Source of the DNA: Polyangiaceae bacterium
Lineage (GTDB): Bacteria; Myxococcota; Polyangia; Polyangiales; Polyangiaceae
Length of the DNA: 9,840 bases
Reading direction: 5' to 3'
NCBI GenBank assembly: GCA_025936205.1
Contig: JAICTU010000349.1
Location: forward strand, 1-9,840
The position numbers and the translations under genes were made by a program. Within the stretch, counting starts at the first letter, position 1; the number at the start of each line of letters is the position of its first letter. Under the pieces are notes generated by a model. It made no database searches. It was given only the letters and a program-made list of their open reading frames with translations, and had not been told where the DNA came from. Positions 1-7,462 of the stretch are shown piece after piece.

Positions 1-1448
1 ACGAACGAGACATCGGGCGTCGACTCGGCTTCCACGTAGATCTGGTAAGAGAACAGCGTTCGGCTCAGCCGGATCAGCGCGAGATTGGCGCCGATCGCCG
101 CCTTCCCGAGCAGGCCGTTGCCGAGCACCTTGGGGAATGGGGCCGGCACCCCGCGCAGCGCCTTGATGCGGAAGCCCTCGTCACTGAGCAGGCGGCGCAG
201 CGTGCGGAACGTGAAGAGCCGCGTGTGCGTGCGGTCCAGGATGCCGGCCTTTCCATAGTTGAACTGGCCGAGCGCAAGCATACCGCGCACGAGGAAGAAG
301 GCCACGTTGGGCGTGGTCAAGATCAGCCGCTTCGGCTCGTAGCCAAACTGGCGCCGGAGCTGCTCCAGGAAGCGTTCGGGGTCGCGCAGGTGCTCAATCA
401 CGTCCAGCAATAAGATCACGTCCTGATCCGCCACGTCGAAGGCGATGTCGTCATCCAGGTTCTGCACCTGCACCTGGACATCTCCGCCATCCACCTGCGC
501 GGGGAACTGATCGACGAGGGTGACCTGGCATCCCTTCTTCAGCAGCTCGCCTGCGAGCCCTCCAGGCCCCGAGCCAATGTCGAGCACGCGCGAGCCCGGT
601 GCTACCGCAGCGAGCGCGTAGGTATGGCTGCTTGCGTAGCCAAGCTTCAGATCGTAGTGAACATTGCCTTCGTGCTTCGGCTCGAAGCGCCGCTGGTAAC
701 GCACGCCCGAGCGGTGGGCCAGGTTCTGCACGGTCGCCCAGATCACATCCTTCGCGTACTTCATGCCGTTCACGCGGCAGATCTCATCGCCATAGTAGGT
801 CGGGATCGGCAGCTCTACGATCCTCGCGCGGGCATTCATCAGCTGGATGATGATCTCGGTGTCGAAGTGGAAGTCGTTCGAGTTCAGACGGAACGGGATG
901 CCGGCCAGGGCCGCCACCGAGTAGATGCGATAACCGCTGTGAAACTCGGAGAGGTTCGAGCCGAGCAAGCGATTCTGGATCGTGGTCAAGATCCGATTGC
1001 CCACATACTTGTAGAGCGGCATGCCGCCCTTCAGCGCCTGCCCTGACTCCAGCATGCGGCTGCCGAAGACCGCCTCTGCCTTACCCGAGGTGAGCGGCGC
1101 GAGCAGCCGCGGTAGCTCTTCCGGCGCGTACTGGCCGTCTCCGTGCACCAGCGCAACGAGGTCGAAGCCGTGGGAAATCGCGTACGCGTAGCCCACCTTC
1201 TGGTTGCCGCCGTACCCCTGGTTGTACTCGTTCCGGAGCACGGTCATGCGCACGCTGGCGTGCTCGCGCTGGTACTCGGAGCCCACTTCGAACGTGCGAT
1301 CCTTCGAGGCATCGTCGATCACCAGGATCTCGCAGTCGAAGTCCTGGAACAGCGACGACGGTACGCGGTCCAGCACCCAGCGCAGCGTTGATTCCGCGTA
1401 ATAGGCGACAATGAAGATCAGGAGACGGGGACGTTCAGCGGGCAGCAT
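1..1448 (-). CDS. GT2 glycosyltransferase fused to class I SAM methyltransferase (3' end outside window)
   Basis: 482 residues are visible and the frame is still open at the left edge, so the C-terminus is missing. Residues 8-230 form a GT-A fold family 2 glycosyltransferase like the polyprenyl/dolichyl-phosphate sugar synthases: LVIDDASKD (42-50, with the DD pair), HGDGQYAPEELPRLL (102-116, nucleotide-sugar/metal region) and EFHSGYRIYS (168-177). After a short linker comes a Rossmann methyltransferase: VLDIGSGPGG (288-297) is SAM motif I, and LLLDVIEHL (346-354) is the motif IV region typical of Methyltransf_11/23 proteins. No membrane segment is evident between the two domains, although many DPM/GtrB-type GT2 enzymes carry one there. 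Expected role (inference): cytoplasmic transfer of a sugar to polyprenyl phosphate, with methylation of the same or a linked product. The ATG at 1448 is fixed by an in-frame TAA at 1461-1463 and an AAGGT ribosome site. It is divergent from the GT4 gene. The family is sure; substrates are unknown. Confidence 0.93.
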   Translation of the reverse strand, partial: MLPAERPRLLIFIVAYYAESTLRWVLDRVPSSLFQDFDCEILVIDDASKDRTFEVGSEYQREHASVRMTVLRNEYNQGYGGNQKVGYAYAISHGFDLVALVHGDGQYAPEELPRLLAPLTSGKAEAVFGSRMLESGQALKGGMPLYKYVGNRILTTIQNRLLGSNLSEFHSGYRIYSVAALAGIPFRLNSNDFHFDTEIIIQLMNARARIVELPIPTYYGDEICRVNGMKYAKDVIWATVQNLAHRSGVRYQRRFEPKHEGNVHYDLKLGYASSHTYALAAVAPGSRVLDIGSGPGGLAGELLKKGCQVTLVDQFPAQVDGGDVQVQVQNLDDDIAFDVADQDVILLLDVIEHLRDPERFLEQLRRQFGYEPKRLILTTPNVAFFLVRGMLALGQFNYGKAGILDRTHTRLFTFRTLRRLLSDEGFRIKALRGVPAPFPKVLGNGLLGKAAIGANLALIRLSRTLFSYQIYVEAESTPDVSF

Positions 1449-1573
1449 CGGCCGGCGACCTTAGCCTTTTGGCGCGGCCATGCCATCCCCACGGAGCCGA
1501 TCCGCCGGCCGGACCAGCAGTTTGGTGCTCGAAGGCATCTGCGCAGGCTTCCTGCTAAAAGCCGGCGAACCGC
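1449..1573. other. Divergent intergenic region between GT2-methyltransferase and GT4 genes
   Basis: This 125-bp gap separates two divergent starts (1448 minus, 1574 plus), so it should contain promoters for both directions. I could not find a convincing sigma-70-type -35/-10 pair on either strand. The only AT-richer patches are around 1461-1470 and 1555-1560. No small ORF or strong hairpin is evident. The promoter role rests on gene arrangement alone. Confidence 0.4.
1458..1462 (-). promoter_or_regulatory. Ribosome binding site of the GT2-methyltransferase gene
   Basis: Read on the minus strand, this is AAGGT, ending 9 nt before the ATG at 1448. It supports that start. The in-frame stop at 1461-1463 rules out any start further upstream. 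Confidence 0.6.
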
Positions 1574-2572
1574 GTGACTCCCCTGCTCGTTCAACCCGAC
1601 TCCGGTGGCCGCCTTTCCGGTGGCTTTCTCTACAACGCGCGCATGGCGGAACAGGGGCTCTGGCTGCTGCGCAACCTGCAGCCGAGGCAGCTCGGCGAGC
1701 TCGCGATCGAAAGCGCCGATCAGCCCGTCCTGATGGACAGCATCTGGCTCACTCCCGAGCACGCCGCGCCGTTTCTGGAGCTCGCTCGGAGCGGCCAGCG
1801 CGTGGGCGTCATGCTGCACTCCTTTCCGTCGTTCATCCGCGCCGCGGAGGCGGGAGAAGCAGCGCCCAGCGCGCCGAGCAGCTTCGAGCTGGAGCTGATC
1901 GCGCGGCTGGGGGTCGTCGTGGTGCCGGGCACTCATTACGCGCACTGGCTCGGCGGGGCCCGAGTGATCGTCGCGGAGCCCGGGCTGGACGCGGGCTGGC
2001 GCGCGGCGCCGCGGCCGCGCTGGGGGCCCTGCCGGCTCGTCTCCGTGGGGGCGGTCACGCCACGCAAGGGCTTCCTGGACGTGGCCGAGTTGCTGCTGCG
2101 CCGGGGCCGCTCGGACGATTTCGTTTGGCGTGTGCTGGGCAGCCTCGATGTGGACCGCGCCTACGCCGAACGTGTGCGCGCCTGCGTGGCCCGGTTGCCT
2201 GGGGTCGAGCTGCTCGGGCAACTCGAGCCGCGCGAGGTGCAGCGCCAGGTGCGCGCCGCGGATGTGCTGCTCATGCCGAGCTACGACGAGAATCAGCCGC
2301 TGGTGCTGCTGGAGGCCATGGCTGCGAGTGTCCCCGCCATCGCCTACGCGGCCGGCGCCACGCGCCAGATGCTGGAGCACGATCGGGAGGGGTGGATCAC
2401 GTCCATCGGCGACCGCGAACAATTCGCTGCATATCTGGAGCGTTTGCTCGGCGACGAGCCGAGTCGCCAGCGCCTGGCGCAGGCCTGCTGGGAGCGGCAA
2501 CAGCAACTGCCCAGCTGGTCCGAGACGGCGGCGCGCACACGGGCCGCCCTCGCTGGAGCCTGGGGATCGTGA
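1574..2572 (+). CDS. Family 4 (GT-B, retaining) glycosyltransferase
   Basis: 332 aa, cytoplasmic or membrane-peripheral, expected to transfer a sugar from a nucleotide-sugar donor. The C-terminal GT-B Rossmann domain is clear: LVSVGAVTPRKGF (155-167), with the basic R164/K165 that in this family contact donor phosphates; LLGQLEPREVQ (213-223); and MPSYDENQPLVLLEAMA (234-250), which holds the E-x7-E pair as E239 and E247. The N-terminal half has SGGFLYNARMAEQG (15-28) and VGVMLHSFPSFI (77-88). These resemble a GT4 subgroup whose members begin with a GGYLYNRR-like acceptor-domain motif. The protein is somewhat shorter than most GT4 enzymes (about 350-400 aa); the N-terminal domain is the compact part. 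The start is GTG at 1574. An in-frame TAA at 1556-1558 excludes earlier starts, and no good ribosome site is visible. The stop codon overlaps the next gene's start, so the two are probably translated together. Donor and acceptor cannot be predicted. Confidence 0.92.
   Translation: MTPLLVQPDSGGRLSGGFLYNARMAEQGLWLLRNLQPRQLGELAIESADQPVLMDSIWLTPEHAAPFLELARSGQRVGVMLHSFPSFIRAAEAGEAAPSAPSSFELELIARLGVVVVPGTHYAHWLGGARVIVAEPGLDAGWRAAPRPRWGPCRLVSVGAVTPRKGFLDVAELLLRRGRSDDFVWRVLGSLDVDRAYAERVRACVARLPGVELLGQLEPREVQRQVRAADVLLMPSYDENQPLVLLEAMAASVPAIAYAAGATRQMLEHDREGWITSIGDREQFAAYLERLLGDEPSRQRLAQACWERQQQLPSWSETAARTRAALAGAWGS
2555..2572 (+). promoter_or_regulatory. Ribosome site and GTGA start/stop overlap coupling two genes
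   Basis: GGAG at 2555-2558 lies 10 nt before a GTG at 2569. That GTG overlaps the TGA (2570-2572) of the GT4 gene as GTGA. This is a classic translational-coupling arrangement and is the main reason for choosing GTG 2569 over the later in-frame ATG at 2608, which has no nearby ribosome site. Confidence 0.55.
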
Positions 2573-4101
2573 AGGAGCAGCCCGAGGGCGGCGCCACCGG
2601 CGCGGCCATGCCAGTGCGCCTGGCGGAGCAAGCCAATAGCCTCCACTACCTGCTTCTGCTCGGGATGTTTCTGGCGACCCGGCTCGCTCTGTATGCGTTC
2701 GGCTTGCGTTTCCACCTCGACCTGGCGTGGATGTTCCTGAGCGATCCAGAAGCGCTCCGCGAGCGTCTGTTCGAGACCGTCTTCTACTTTCATGCCTTCG
2801 CGCCGGGCATGAACGTGATCACGGGCCTGCTCCTGAAGCTGAACCCCGAGCACCTGGCGCTCTGCGCCAACCTGCTGTTCTGGGGCTCTGGCTACCTGCT
2901 GCTCGCCTCCGCCTTCCGTTTGCTCCAGCTGCTGGGGTGCTCGCGCTGGGCTGCGACGGCCTGCGCATTCTGGCTCTCTCTGGTGCCGCAGTCGCTGTAC
3001 CTGGAGCACCTCTATCTCTACACGCACCTGTGCGCGTCGCTGGTGTGCTGGGCGGCGGTCGCATTCCACCAGGCTCTGACGCTCGGGAAGGCGCGCCGCT
3101 GGTTCGGGTTCTTCCTCGCGTGCGCCGTGCTCGGCTGGCTGTACACGGCCTTCCACCTGTTCTGGTTCTTGCTGACCGCGGCGCTGTCCGTTGCCTTCGC
3201 CGGCCGAGGGCGACGGCGAAGCGTCCTGCTCGGCGGCGCAGCGCCCCTGCTCCTGTTGTTTGGGTTGTACCTCAAGAACTACGTCGTCTTCGGCGTCTTC
3301 GGCGCGACGTCCTGGGGCGGCGCAAACGTGGCGCTCGCCACCACGCACCGGATGCCCGTCGAGGAGCGGCAGTCGCTGATCGATGACGGCCTGCTCTCCC
3401 CCTTCGCCGCCGTCAGCGTCTTTGCGGGACCCAGCGAGTATCTGCCCTTGCTGCCGCCCGATCTGCACTTTCCCTGGCCGACCACCAATGAGCTCTCGCG
3501 CCCTTCCCTCGACCAACCCAACTTCAACCACGGCCTGTATCTCGAGGTGAACCGCGCGCGCGGCAAAGACGCCGCGTTCGTCATTCGCAACCAGCCCGGG
3601 GAATATCTGAACACGGTTCTCCACGAGAACCTGCCCGGGATGTTCAGTCCGACCACGCACTGGCACAAGCTCGACGATCGGCCCGGCTCGCCGCACTACG
3701 AGCATCGCCGTGTGCTCGGCCGCTATGAGCGCCTGTACGATCGGCTCGTGCACGGCTGGCCGCGCAAGCCGTACGGGCTGTACATCTTTCTGCCTGTGTT
3801 CTGCGTCTGGGCGCTGCTCGAGGTCTGGCGAGGTCTCCGCTCGGGCGCTTCTGCCGAGCGGGCGCAGGCACTGCTGCTCGGCTTCTGCCTGCTGCAGATC
3901 GCCTTCATCGTCAGCATCAGCAGCCTGTTCTCATCGATCGAGTCGGCGCGCTACCGCTACACGGTCGAGCCCTTCATCTGGGCCGTCGTGGCGGTGGGAC
4001 TGCGTGATGCCGCGCGCTGGTGCGGGCCCCGCGTGCGGCTGCTCCTTCAGAGAGCAGCCGCGAAGGGTAGCCTCGGAGCGGCAGCCGCCTCGGACCGGTA
4101 A
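2569..4101 (+). CDS. Polytopic GT-C-like membrane glycosyltransferase (PMT/ArnT-like, uncharacterised)
   Basis: 510 aa from GTG 2569 (497 from ATG 2608). Hydrophobic segments lie near residues 27-46, 96-118, 128-142, 152-170, 178-208, 218-236, 402-420, 434-452 and 467-480, giving about ten membrane spans. A large extramembrane block (about 240-400) contains several Trp/His/Asp residues. LKNYVVFGVFGATSWGG (235-251) and SSIESARYRYTVEPF (455-469) are patterns I associate with uncharacterised bacterial proteins related to protein-mannosyl/ArnT transferases. Such GT-C proteins take a sugar from a polyprenyl-phosphate donor and act at the outer face of the inner membrane. The classical N-terminal DxD/ExD loop motif is not clear; D51 and D59 (HLDLAWMFLSD) are the nearest acidic residues. 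It is coupled to the GT4 gene, suggesting that both build one glycan. The convergent carbamoyltransferase gene ends 15 bp away. The gene is certain; the enzymatic function is inferred. Confidence 0.85.
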   Translation: MKEQPEGGATGAAMPVRLAEQANSLHYLLLLGMFLATRLALYAFGLRFHLDLAWMFLSDPEALRERLFETVFYFHAFAPGMNVITGLLLKLNPEHLALCANLLFWGSGYLLLASAFRLLQLLGCSRWAATACAFWLSLVPQSLYLEHLYLYTHLCASLVCWAAVAFHQALTLGKARRWFGFFLACAVLGWLYTAFHLFWFLLTAALSVAFAGRGRRRSVLLGGAAPLLLLFGLYLKNYVVFGVFGATSWGGANVALATTHRMPVEERQSLIDDGLLSPFAAVSVFAGPSEYLPLLPPDLHFPWPTTNELSRPSLDQPNFNHGLYLEVNRARGKDAAFVIRNQPGEYLNTVLHENLPGMFSPTTHWHKLDDRPGSPHYEHRRVLGRYERLYDRLVHGWPRKPYGLYIFLPVFCVWALLEVWRGLRSGASAERAQALLLGFCLLQIAFIVSISSLFSSIESARYRYTVEPFIWAVVAVGLRDAARWCGPRVRLLLQRAAAKGSLGAAAASDR

Positions 4102-4116
4102 CCCCGGAACGATAAC
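4102..4116. other. 15-bp gap between convergent genes
   Basis: The plus-strand GT-C gene (TAA 4099-4101) and the minus-strand carbamoyltransferase (TGA, complement of 4117-4119) end only 15 bp apart. I see no GC-rich hairpin with a T-tract here on either strand, so any terminators must be Rho-dependent or lie inside the opposing coding sequence. Confidence 0.6.
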
Positions 4117-5673
4117 TCAGAGCGGTAAGAGCCGGCCACCGTGGAAAACGCGCACGCCGAGGCCCTTCATGGAAGCTGCGAACGCTCGTGTCGCGTCCAG
4201 CTTGGACAGGATCGGCGCGCCCCGGGGATTGAGCGAGGTGTTGATCAGGATCGGGCAACCCGTTGCCTGACCGACACGCACGAGCAGCTGATGCAGGAAG
4301 GCGTCCTCGCGCCCATCGATGGTCTGCACTCGAGCAGAGTTGTCGTAGTGACAGATGCCCGGAGCCTCGGACTGCGTGCGCTCGGCTACGGCCGCCGCGT
4401 ACAACATGTACTTCGACTCTCCCTCCCAGGCGAACCACTCGGACACCGATTCCCGCGGCACGAGCGGAGCGAGCGGGCGGTAGAACTCCCGCTGCTTGAT
4501 CACGTGGTTGATCAAGTCGAAGTTCTTGCGCGTCGGCCGCGCTAGAATGCTGCGGTGGCCGAGTGCGCGCGGCCCGATCTCGCTCTGGCCGCGATGCAGA
4601 AACACGATGCCGCCAGCAACCAGGAACGACACGAGCTCCTCGCCGACCGCCGAGGCATCGAGCTTCGCGTCCGCGATCGAGTCGCTGTAACCGAGAAACG
4701 GCATATCACAGCTCACGGGCACGTTGACCCGCTCATGGCAGTAGAACAGCAGCGCGCCGAGCGACTGCCCCGTGTCGTCGCAACACGGCGGCACGAGCAG
4801 TGATCGAGCCGGCGCCAGCAGTTGCTTGACGCGGGAGTTGGCCACGATGTTCAGGGTCGCCCCACCGGCGAGCATGACCCGCGGCGCGTCCGCGGGCAGC
4901 GCGGCGACGCTCTCGACCCGCAAATCCTCGAACAGCCGCTGCGCCGACGCCGCGAGGTCGAAGGCAGTGCGGCTGCTCAGGTAGTTGTCCACCGGGAAGA
5001 GACGCTTCAAAGCATCGAATGCGCCTTCATGCTTCAGGCTGTGGAACATCGGCAGATGATCGCGGATGAACGCCATCATGTCCTGACGCGGCTCACCGAG
5101 CGACGCCAGCGCCATCAGCTTGCCCTCGGACATGATGCGTCCGTACAAGTAACGCGACACGACGTCGTAGAAGCGCGAGGAGAACGCGTCGTGGATCGGA
5201 CGGTTCTGCAGCCGCTCGATACGCCCCGCGTGACAGCGATACGTGAAGTGCGTGTGACCGAAGTCGCCACCGCCGTCGCATACGTCGATCACCACGTCGT
5301 CGCCGCCGGGGTGCTGGCGCGGGAAGGCATGCACCATGGCGGCGTGGGCCAAGTGGTGGTTGAGCACAGGCACGTCGTACTTGCGGCCCTGGATCTCGAC
5401 GTGACCTTCGGCGAGCCATTCGACGTCGCGCTCGTGCTCGGGCAAGTGCTCGTTGAGGTACGCGGTGCAGGCGACGCCATCCACGTCCTGGATGGTGATA
5501 CCGCAATGACGGAGCGCGACGTCGATCAGCTGATCCATCTCGCGCTTGTCGCAGCGCTTCTTCTTCTCGCCGAAGAATCGCTCCGCCTCAAGAACCAGCA
5601 GCACGCGATTTTCATCGGCGATGCTCACCGATGAGTCGTGCATGTTGTAAGAAAACGCCAAGAAATACCGCAT
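4117..5673 (-). CDS. NodU/CmcH/TobZ-family O-carbamoyltransferase
   Basis: 518 aa; O-carbamoyltransferases of this family use carbamoyl phosphate and ATP to make carbamoyl-adenylate, then carbamoylate a hydroxyl, often on a sugar. The N-terminal Kae1-like domain has LAFSYNMHDSSVSI (5-18), LEAERFF (28-34), LNHHLAHA (104-111) and VIDVCDGGGDFG (128-139); H106, H110 and D133 match the metal-binding positions described for TobZ. CCDDTGQSLGAL (297-308) supplies a further conserved Asp. The C-terminal domain has FLHRGQSEIGPRALGHRSIL (358-377), FYRPLAPLVP (397-406), RVQTIDG (448-454) and ILINTSLNPRGAPI (475-488), all hallmark motifs. It is slightly shorter than NodU (about 560 aa) but no motif is missing. 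ATG 5673 directly follows an in-frame TAA (complement of 5674-5676), so the start is fixed; the ribosome site is weak. It is the last gene of the minus-strand run, 97 bp after a GT-C-like gene. The likely target is a glycan sugar hydroxyl made by its neighbours (inference). Confidence 0.95.
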   Translation of the reverse strand: MRYFLAFSYNMHDSSVSIADENRVLLVLEAERFFGEKKKRCDKREMDQLIDVALRHCGITIQDVDGVACTAYLNEHLPEHERDVEWLAEGHVEIQGRKYDVPVLNHHLAHAAMVHAFPRQHPGGDDVVIDVCDGGGDFGHTHFTYRCHAGRIERLQNRPIHDAFSSRFYDVVSRYLYGRIMSEGKLMALASLGEPRQDMMAFIRDHLPMFHSLKHEGAFDALKRLFPVDNYLSSRTAFDLAASAQRLFEDLRVESVAALPADAPRVMLAGGATLNIVANSRVKQLLAPARSLLVPPCCDDTGQSLGALLFYCHERVNVPVSCDMPFLGYSDSIADAKLDASAVGEELVSFLVAGGIVFLHRGQSEIGPRALGHRSILARPTRKNFDLINHVIKQREFYRPLAPLVPRESVSEWFAWEGESKYMLYAAAVAERTQSEAPGICHYDNSARVQTIDGREDAFLHQLLVRVGQATGCPILINTSLNPRGAPILSKLDATRAFAASMKGLGVRVFHGGRLLPL

Positions 5674-5710
5674 TTATACGGGCTCTAGCACAGTCATTCG
5701 CAGCTTTGCA

Positions 5711-5734
5711 GCCCAGACTGCTGCAGTCGCGGGC
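5711..5734. repeat. Imperfect inverted repeat (hairpin) in the leader of the carbamoyltransferase gene
   Basis: GCCC (5711-5714) pairs with GGGC (5731-5734), and GACTG (5716-5720) pairs with CAGTC (5724-5728). The result is a 9-bp stem with a 1x2 internal loop and a 3-nt loop. It lies between the stop of the upstream membrane-protein gene (5771) and the carbamoyltransferase start (5673). No T-tract follows on either strand, so it could be a processing or attenuation structure, a weak terminator, or chance in GC-rich DNA. Confidence 0.3.
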
Positions 5735-5770
5735 CTGGGCCACATGGCCGACAAAGGTGCACGGGGAGCG

Positions 5771-7378
5771 TCAGCTGGACCAGTCCCAGATGGCATAGCG
5801 CCGATTCTGGAACAGCGGGGCTCCGTATTGCTGCGTCAGCTCGTCCAGCAATCCGAAGTTGCGCGCGGGCAAAACCATCTTCGTGGGATGCCGACGGTCG
5901 ACCACCTCCTGCCGCTCGTCTGGTGACGCCGTCGGATCAAAGAACTGCGCCACGTCCCTTTCGCGCGCCCAGCGATCCGGCACTTGCAAGGCGTTCGGTG
6001 AGCTGATCACTTGTACGCCGGTCACGGATGCGAGATCGAATGCATCGCGCGAGAGCGGGAACAAGACCAGATCGCTCTCCGACAGATAGGGCTGCAACTC
6101 GCTGAAGCGCGCGTAGTACGCCTGCAGCGGGGAAGGAATGCGCAACAGGGCGAGCGGCGATTGCAGCGTGCCGTAGTACACCGTCTGCTGCGCGATCTCG
6201 AGCATGGGGGAAGGCACCACGGCCGCCACCGCAGCCAGCAGGAGCCCTGCAGCCAGCGGCCGATCGAGCCGTGGCCAGCGCCGCCCTGCGCTCAGCTCCG
6301 TGAGCGGACCGAGCAGCGCATAGATGCCGAACACCATCGCCTCGGCGATCACGAACTGAGCAAAGAAGGCAACGAAGAAGGTGTAGCGATAGCCAAAGCT
6401 GAAATCGATGGTGCGCCACAGCCACAAGACGCCCGCAGTCACGAACATCCCGAGCAACCAGAATGCATGCCGCCGCACTCGGAGTAGCAGGTAGGCGTAG
6501 CAAGGCACCGACACCGCGTACAGATTCGGCATGTCGTGCAAGGGATGGCCAAAGTCATGCGGCTCCTGCACCTGCAACATCGACTGCTGGCCGAACAGCG
6601 GCGCGTAGGGCCACAATGCGGCGAGGCCGACCGCCACCCCGATGGCGACCAGCGGCAGCAGCAGGACGCGCGCACTGCGCTGCGCGACAGCGCTCCAGAG
6701 CGCGTGCAGGCCGACGATGCCGATGGCCCAGCTCGCCGTGAGCACGTGAGTCATCAACAGCACGGCCAGCACCAAGGCCAGGAGCACGCCTTCGCGCACT
6801 CGCGAGCGCCGTGCCAGCTCCGTCATCAGTCCGAAGCTGAAGAAACTGAGGCTCCAGGCGAACGTGCTCGGGTAAGGCAGCACGTACTGCAGATTGGTGA
6901 GGCTGATCTCCGACGACCAGCCGAAGTGCAGCCAGCGCAGGAAGAGCATCGAGTACATGAAACATGCGCCCGAGAGCCACCAGCGGCGGTGGATCGAGGC
7001 GCGCGAGAACAGGTACAGCACCGACGCGGCCAGGAGCAGCACGTTGACGACGCCCGCCCATTGCAGAGCGCCATAGGGCGTGGCATGGAAGACCTTGCCC
7101 AGTGCGGCCGTGACGACCAGGAACACGGTGTACGCAGTGGATTGTGTCGTGGGGACGGGCATCGCCTCGTGCCAGGGATTGGCCAGGTCGCGGAACAGGC
7201 GCGCGACTCCGGCACAATAGAGCTGGAAATCGCCGCCCCAGACGTGGCGAAAGCACAGCAGCCCGTAGTAGCCGAAGAACGGGACAAACACTGCGATCGT
7301 CACGGCCAGCGCCACCCGGCTGCGCCATCGGGGCTCGAGCTGCTGTCCCACCACGGCCTCGACGTCTCGAGTCGTCAT
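5771..7378 (-). CDS. Polytopic GT-C-like membrane protein with C-terminal extracytoplasmic domain
   Basis: 535 aa with about 11-12 hydrophobic segments (near 21-43, 81-96, 104-124, 134-150, 169-187, 197-230, 237-257, 284-299, 304-322, 329-355 and 374-390), then a hydrophilic tail (395-535). WGGDFQLYCAGVARLF (47-62) sits in the first loop, where GT-C glycosyltransferases carry their catalytic acidic residue; D50 is the candidate. In the tail, ESDLVLFPLSRDAFDLASVTG (434-454) followed by an RERDVAQFFDP block (472-482) resembles the tail of uncharacterised bacterial GT-C proteins, in which a 'LSDp.ts..lpa.tG' pattern recurs. Role (inference): transfer of a lipid-linked sugar on the periplasmic face. 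ATG 7378 is bounded by an in-frame TGA (complement of 7391-7393). It lies 111 bp after the PTPS-related gene and 97 bp before the carbamoyltransferase, all on one strand. I recognise the fold class but not a named family. Confidence 0.85.
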   Translation of the reverse strand: MTTRDVEAVVGQQLEPRWRSRVALAVTIAVFVPFFGYYGLLCFRHVWGGDFQLYCAGVARLFRDLANPWHEAMPVPTTQSTAYTVFLVVTAALGKVFHATPYGALQWAGVVNVLLLAASVLYLFSRASIHRRWWLSGACFMYSMLFLRWLHFGWSSEISLTNLQYVLPYPSTFAWSLSFFSFGLMTELARRSRVREGVLLALVLAVLLMTHVLTASWAIGIVGLHALWSAVAQRSARVLLLPLVAIGVAVGLAALWPYAPLFGQQSMLQVQEPHDFGHPLHDMPNLYAVSVPCYAYLLLRVRRHAFWLLGMFVTAGVLWLWRTIDFSFGYRYTFFVAFFAQFVIAEAMVFGIYALLGPLTELSAGRRWPRLDRPLAAGLLLAAVAAVVPSPMLEIAQQTVYYGTLQSPLALLRIPSPLQAYYARFSELQPYLSESDLVLFPLSRDAFDLASVTGVQVISSPNALQVPDRWARERDVAQFFDPTASPDERQEVVDRRHPTKMVLPARNFGLLDELTQQYGAPLFQNRRYAIWDWSS

Positions 7379-7462
7379 CGCTGGGCACGCTCATATCACG
7401 ATGTCATCTCTGGCCGAAACCAGTCGTGAGCTCGCCTCGGGGTGCGCGGGGTCCCTGTGGCT

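Noticed and set aside
1480..2568. Frame of the plus-strand GT-C gene stays open far upstream, allowing an 873-residue reading.
   Set aside because: The upstream part is Arg/Ala/Gly-rich with no domain, and it lies entirely over the well-supported GT4 gene in another frame. It is a high-GC shadow, not a fusion protein.
1418..3753. Two long minus-strand open frames (362 and 469 residues) opposite the GT4 and GT-C genes.
   Set aside because: Their translations are Gln/Arg/His/Ala-rich without motifs, and the opposite strand has clear family hallmarks. They are antisense shadows.
4822..5634. 270-residue plus-strand open frame opposite the carbamoyltransferase.
   Set aside because: No domain or membrane pattern is visible, and the antisense gene has all the NodU/TobZ motifs.
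5669..5680. TATAAA-like hexamer read on the minus strand at the carbamoyltransferase start.
   Set aside because: It overlaps the start codon, and no -35 element lies at 16-18 nt, so it cannot serve as that gene's promoter.
6555..7394. 279-residue minus-strand frame beginning MSVPSDDDSRR, overlapping the start of the 5771-7378 gene.
   Set aside because: Low-complexity Arg/Ala/Gly/Pro translation with no membrane pattern. The overlapping frame encodes a coherent polytopic protein.
6536..7429. 297-residue plus-strand open frame opposite a membrane protein.
   Set aside because: Gln/Arg/His/Glu-rich, the typical antisense image of a hydrophobic coding sequence in GC-rich DNA.
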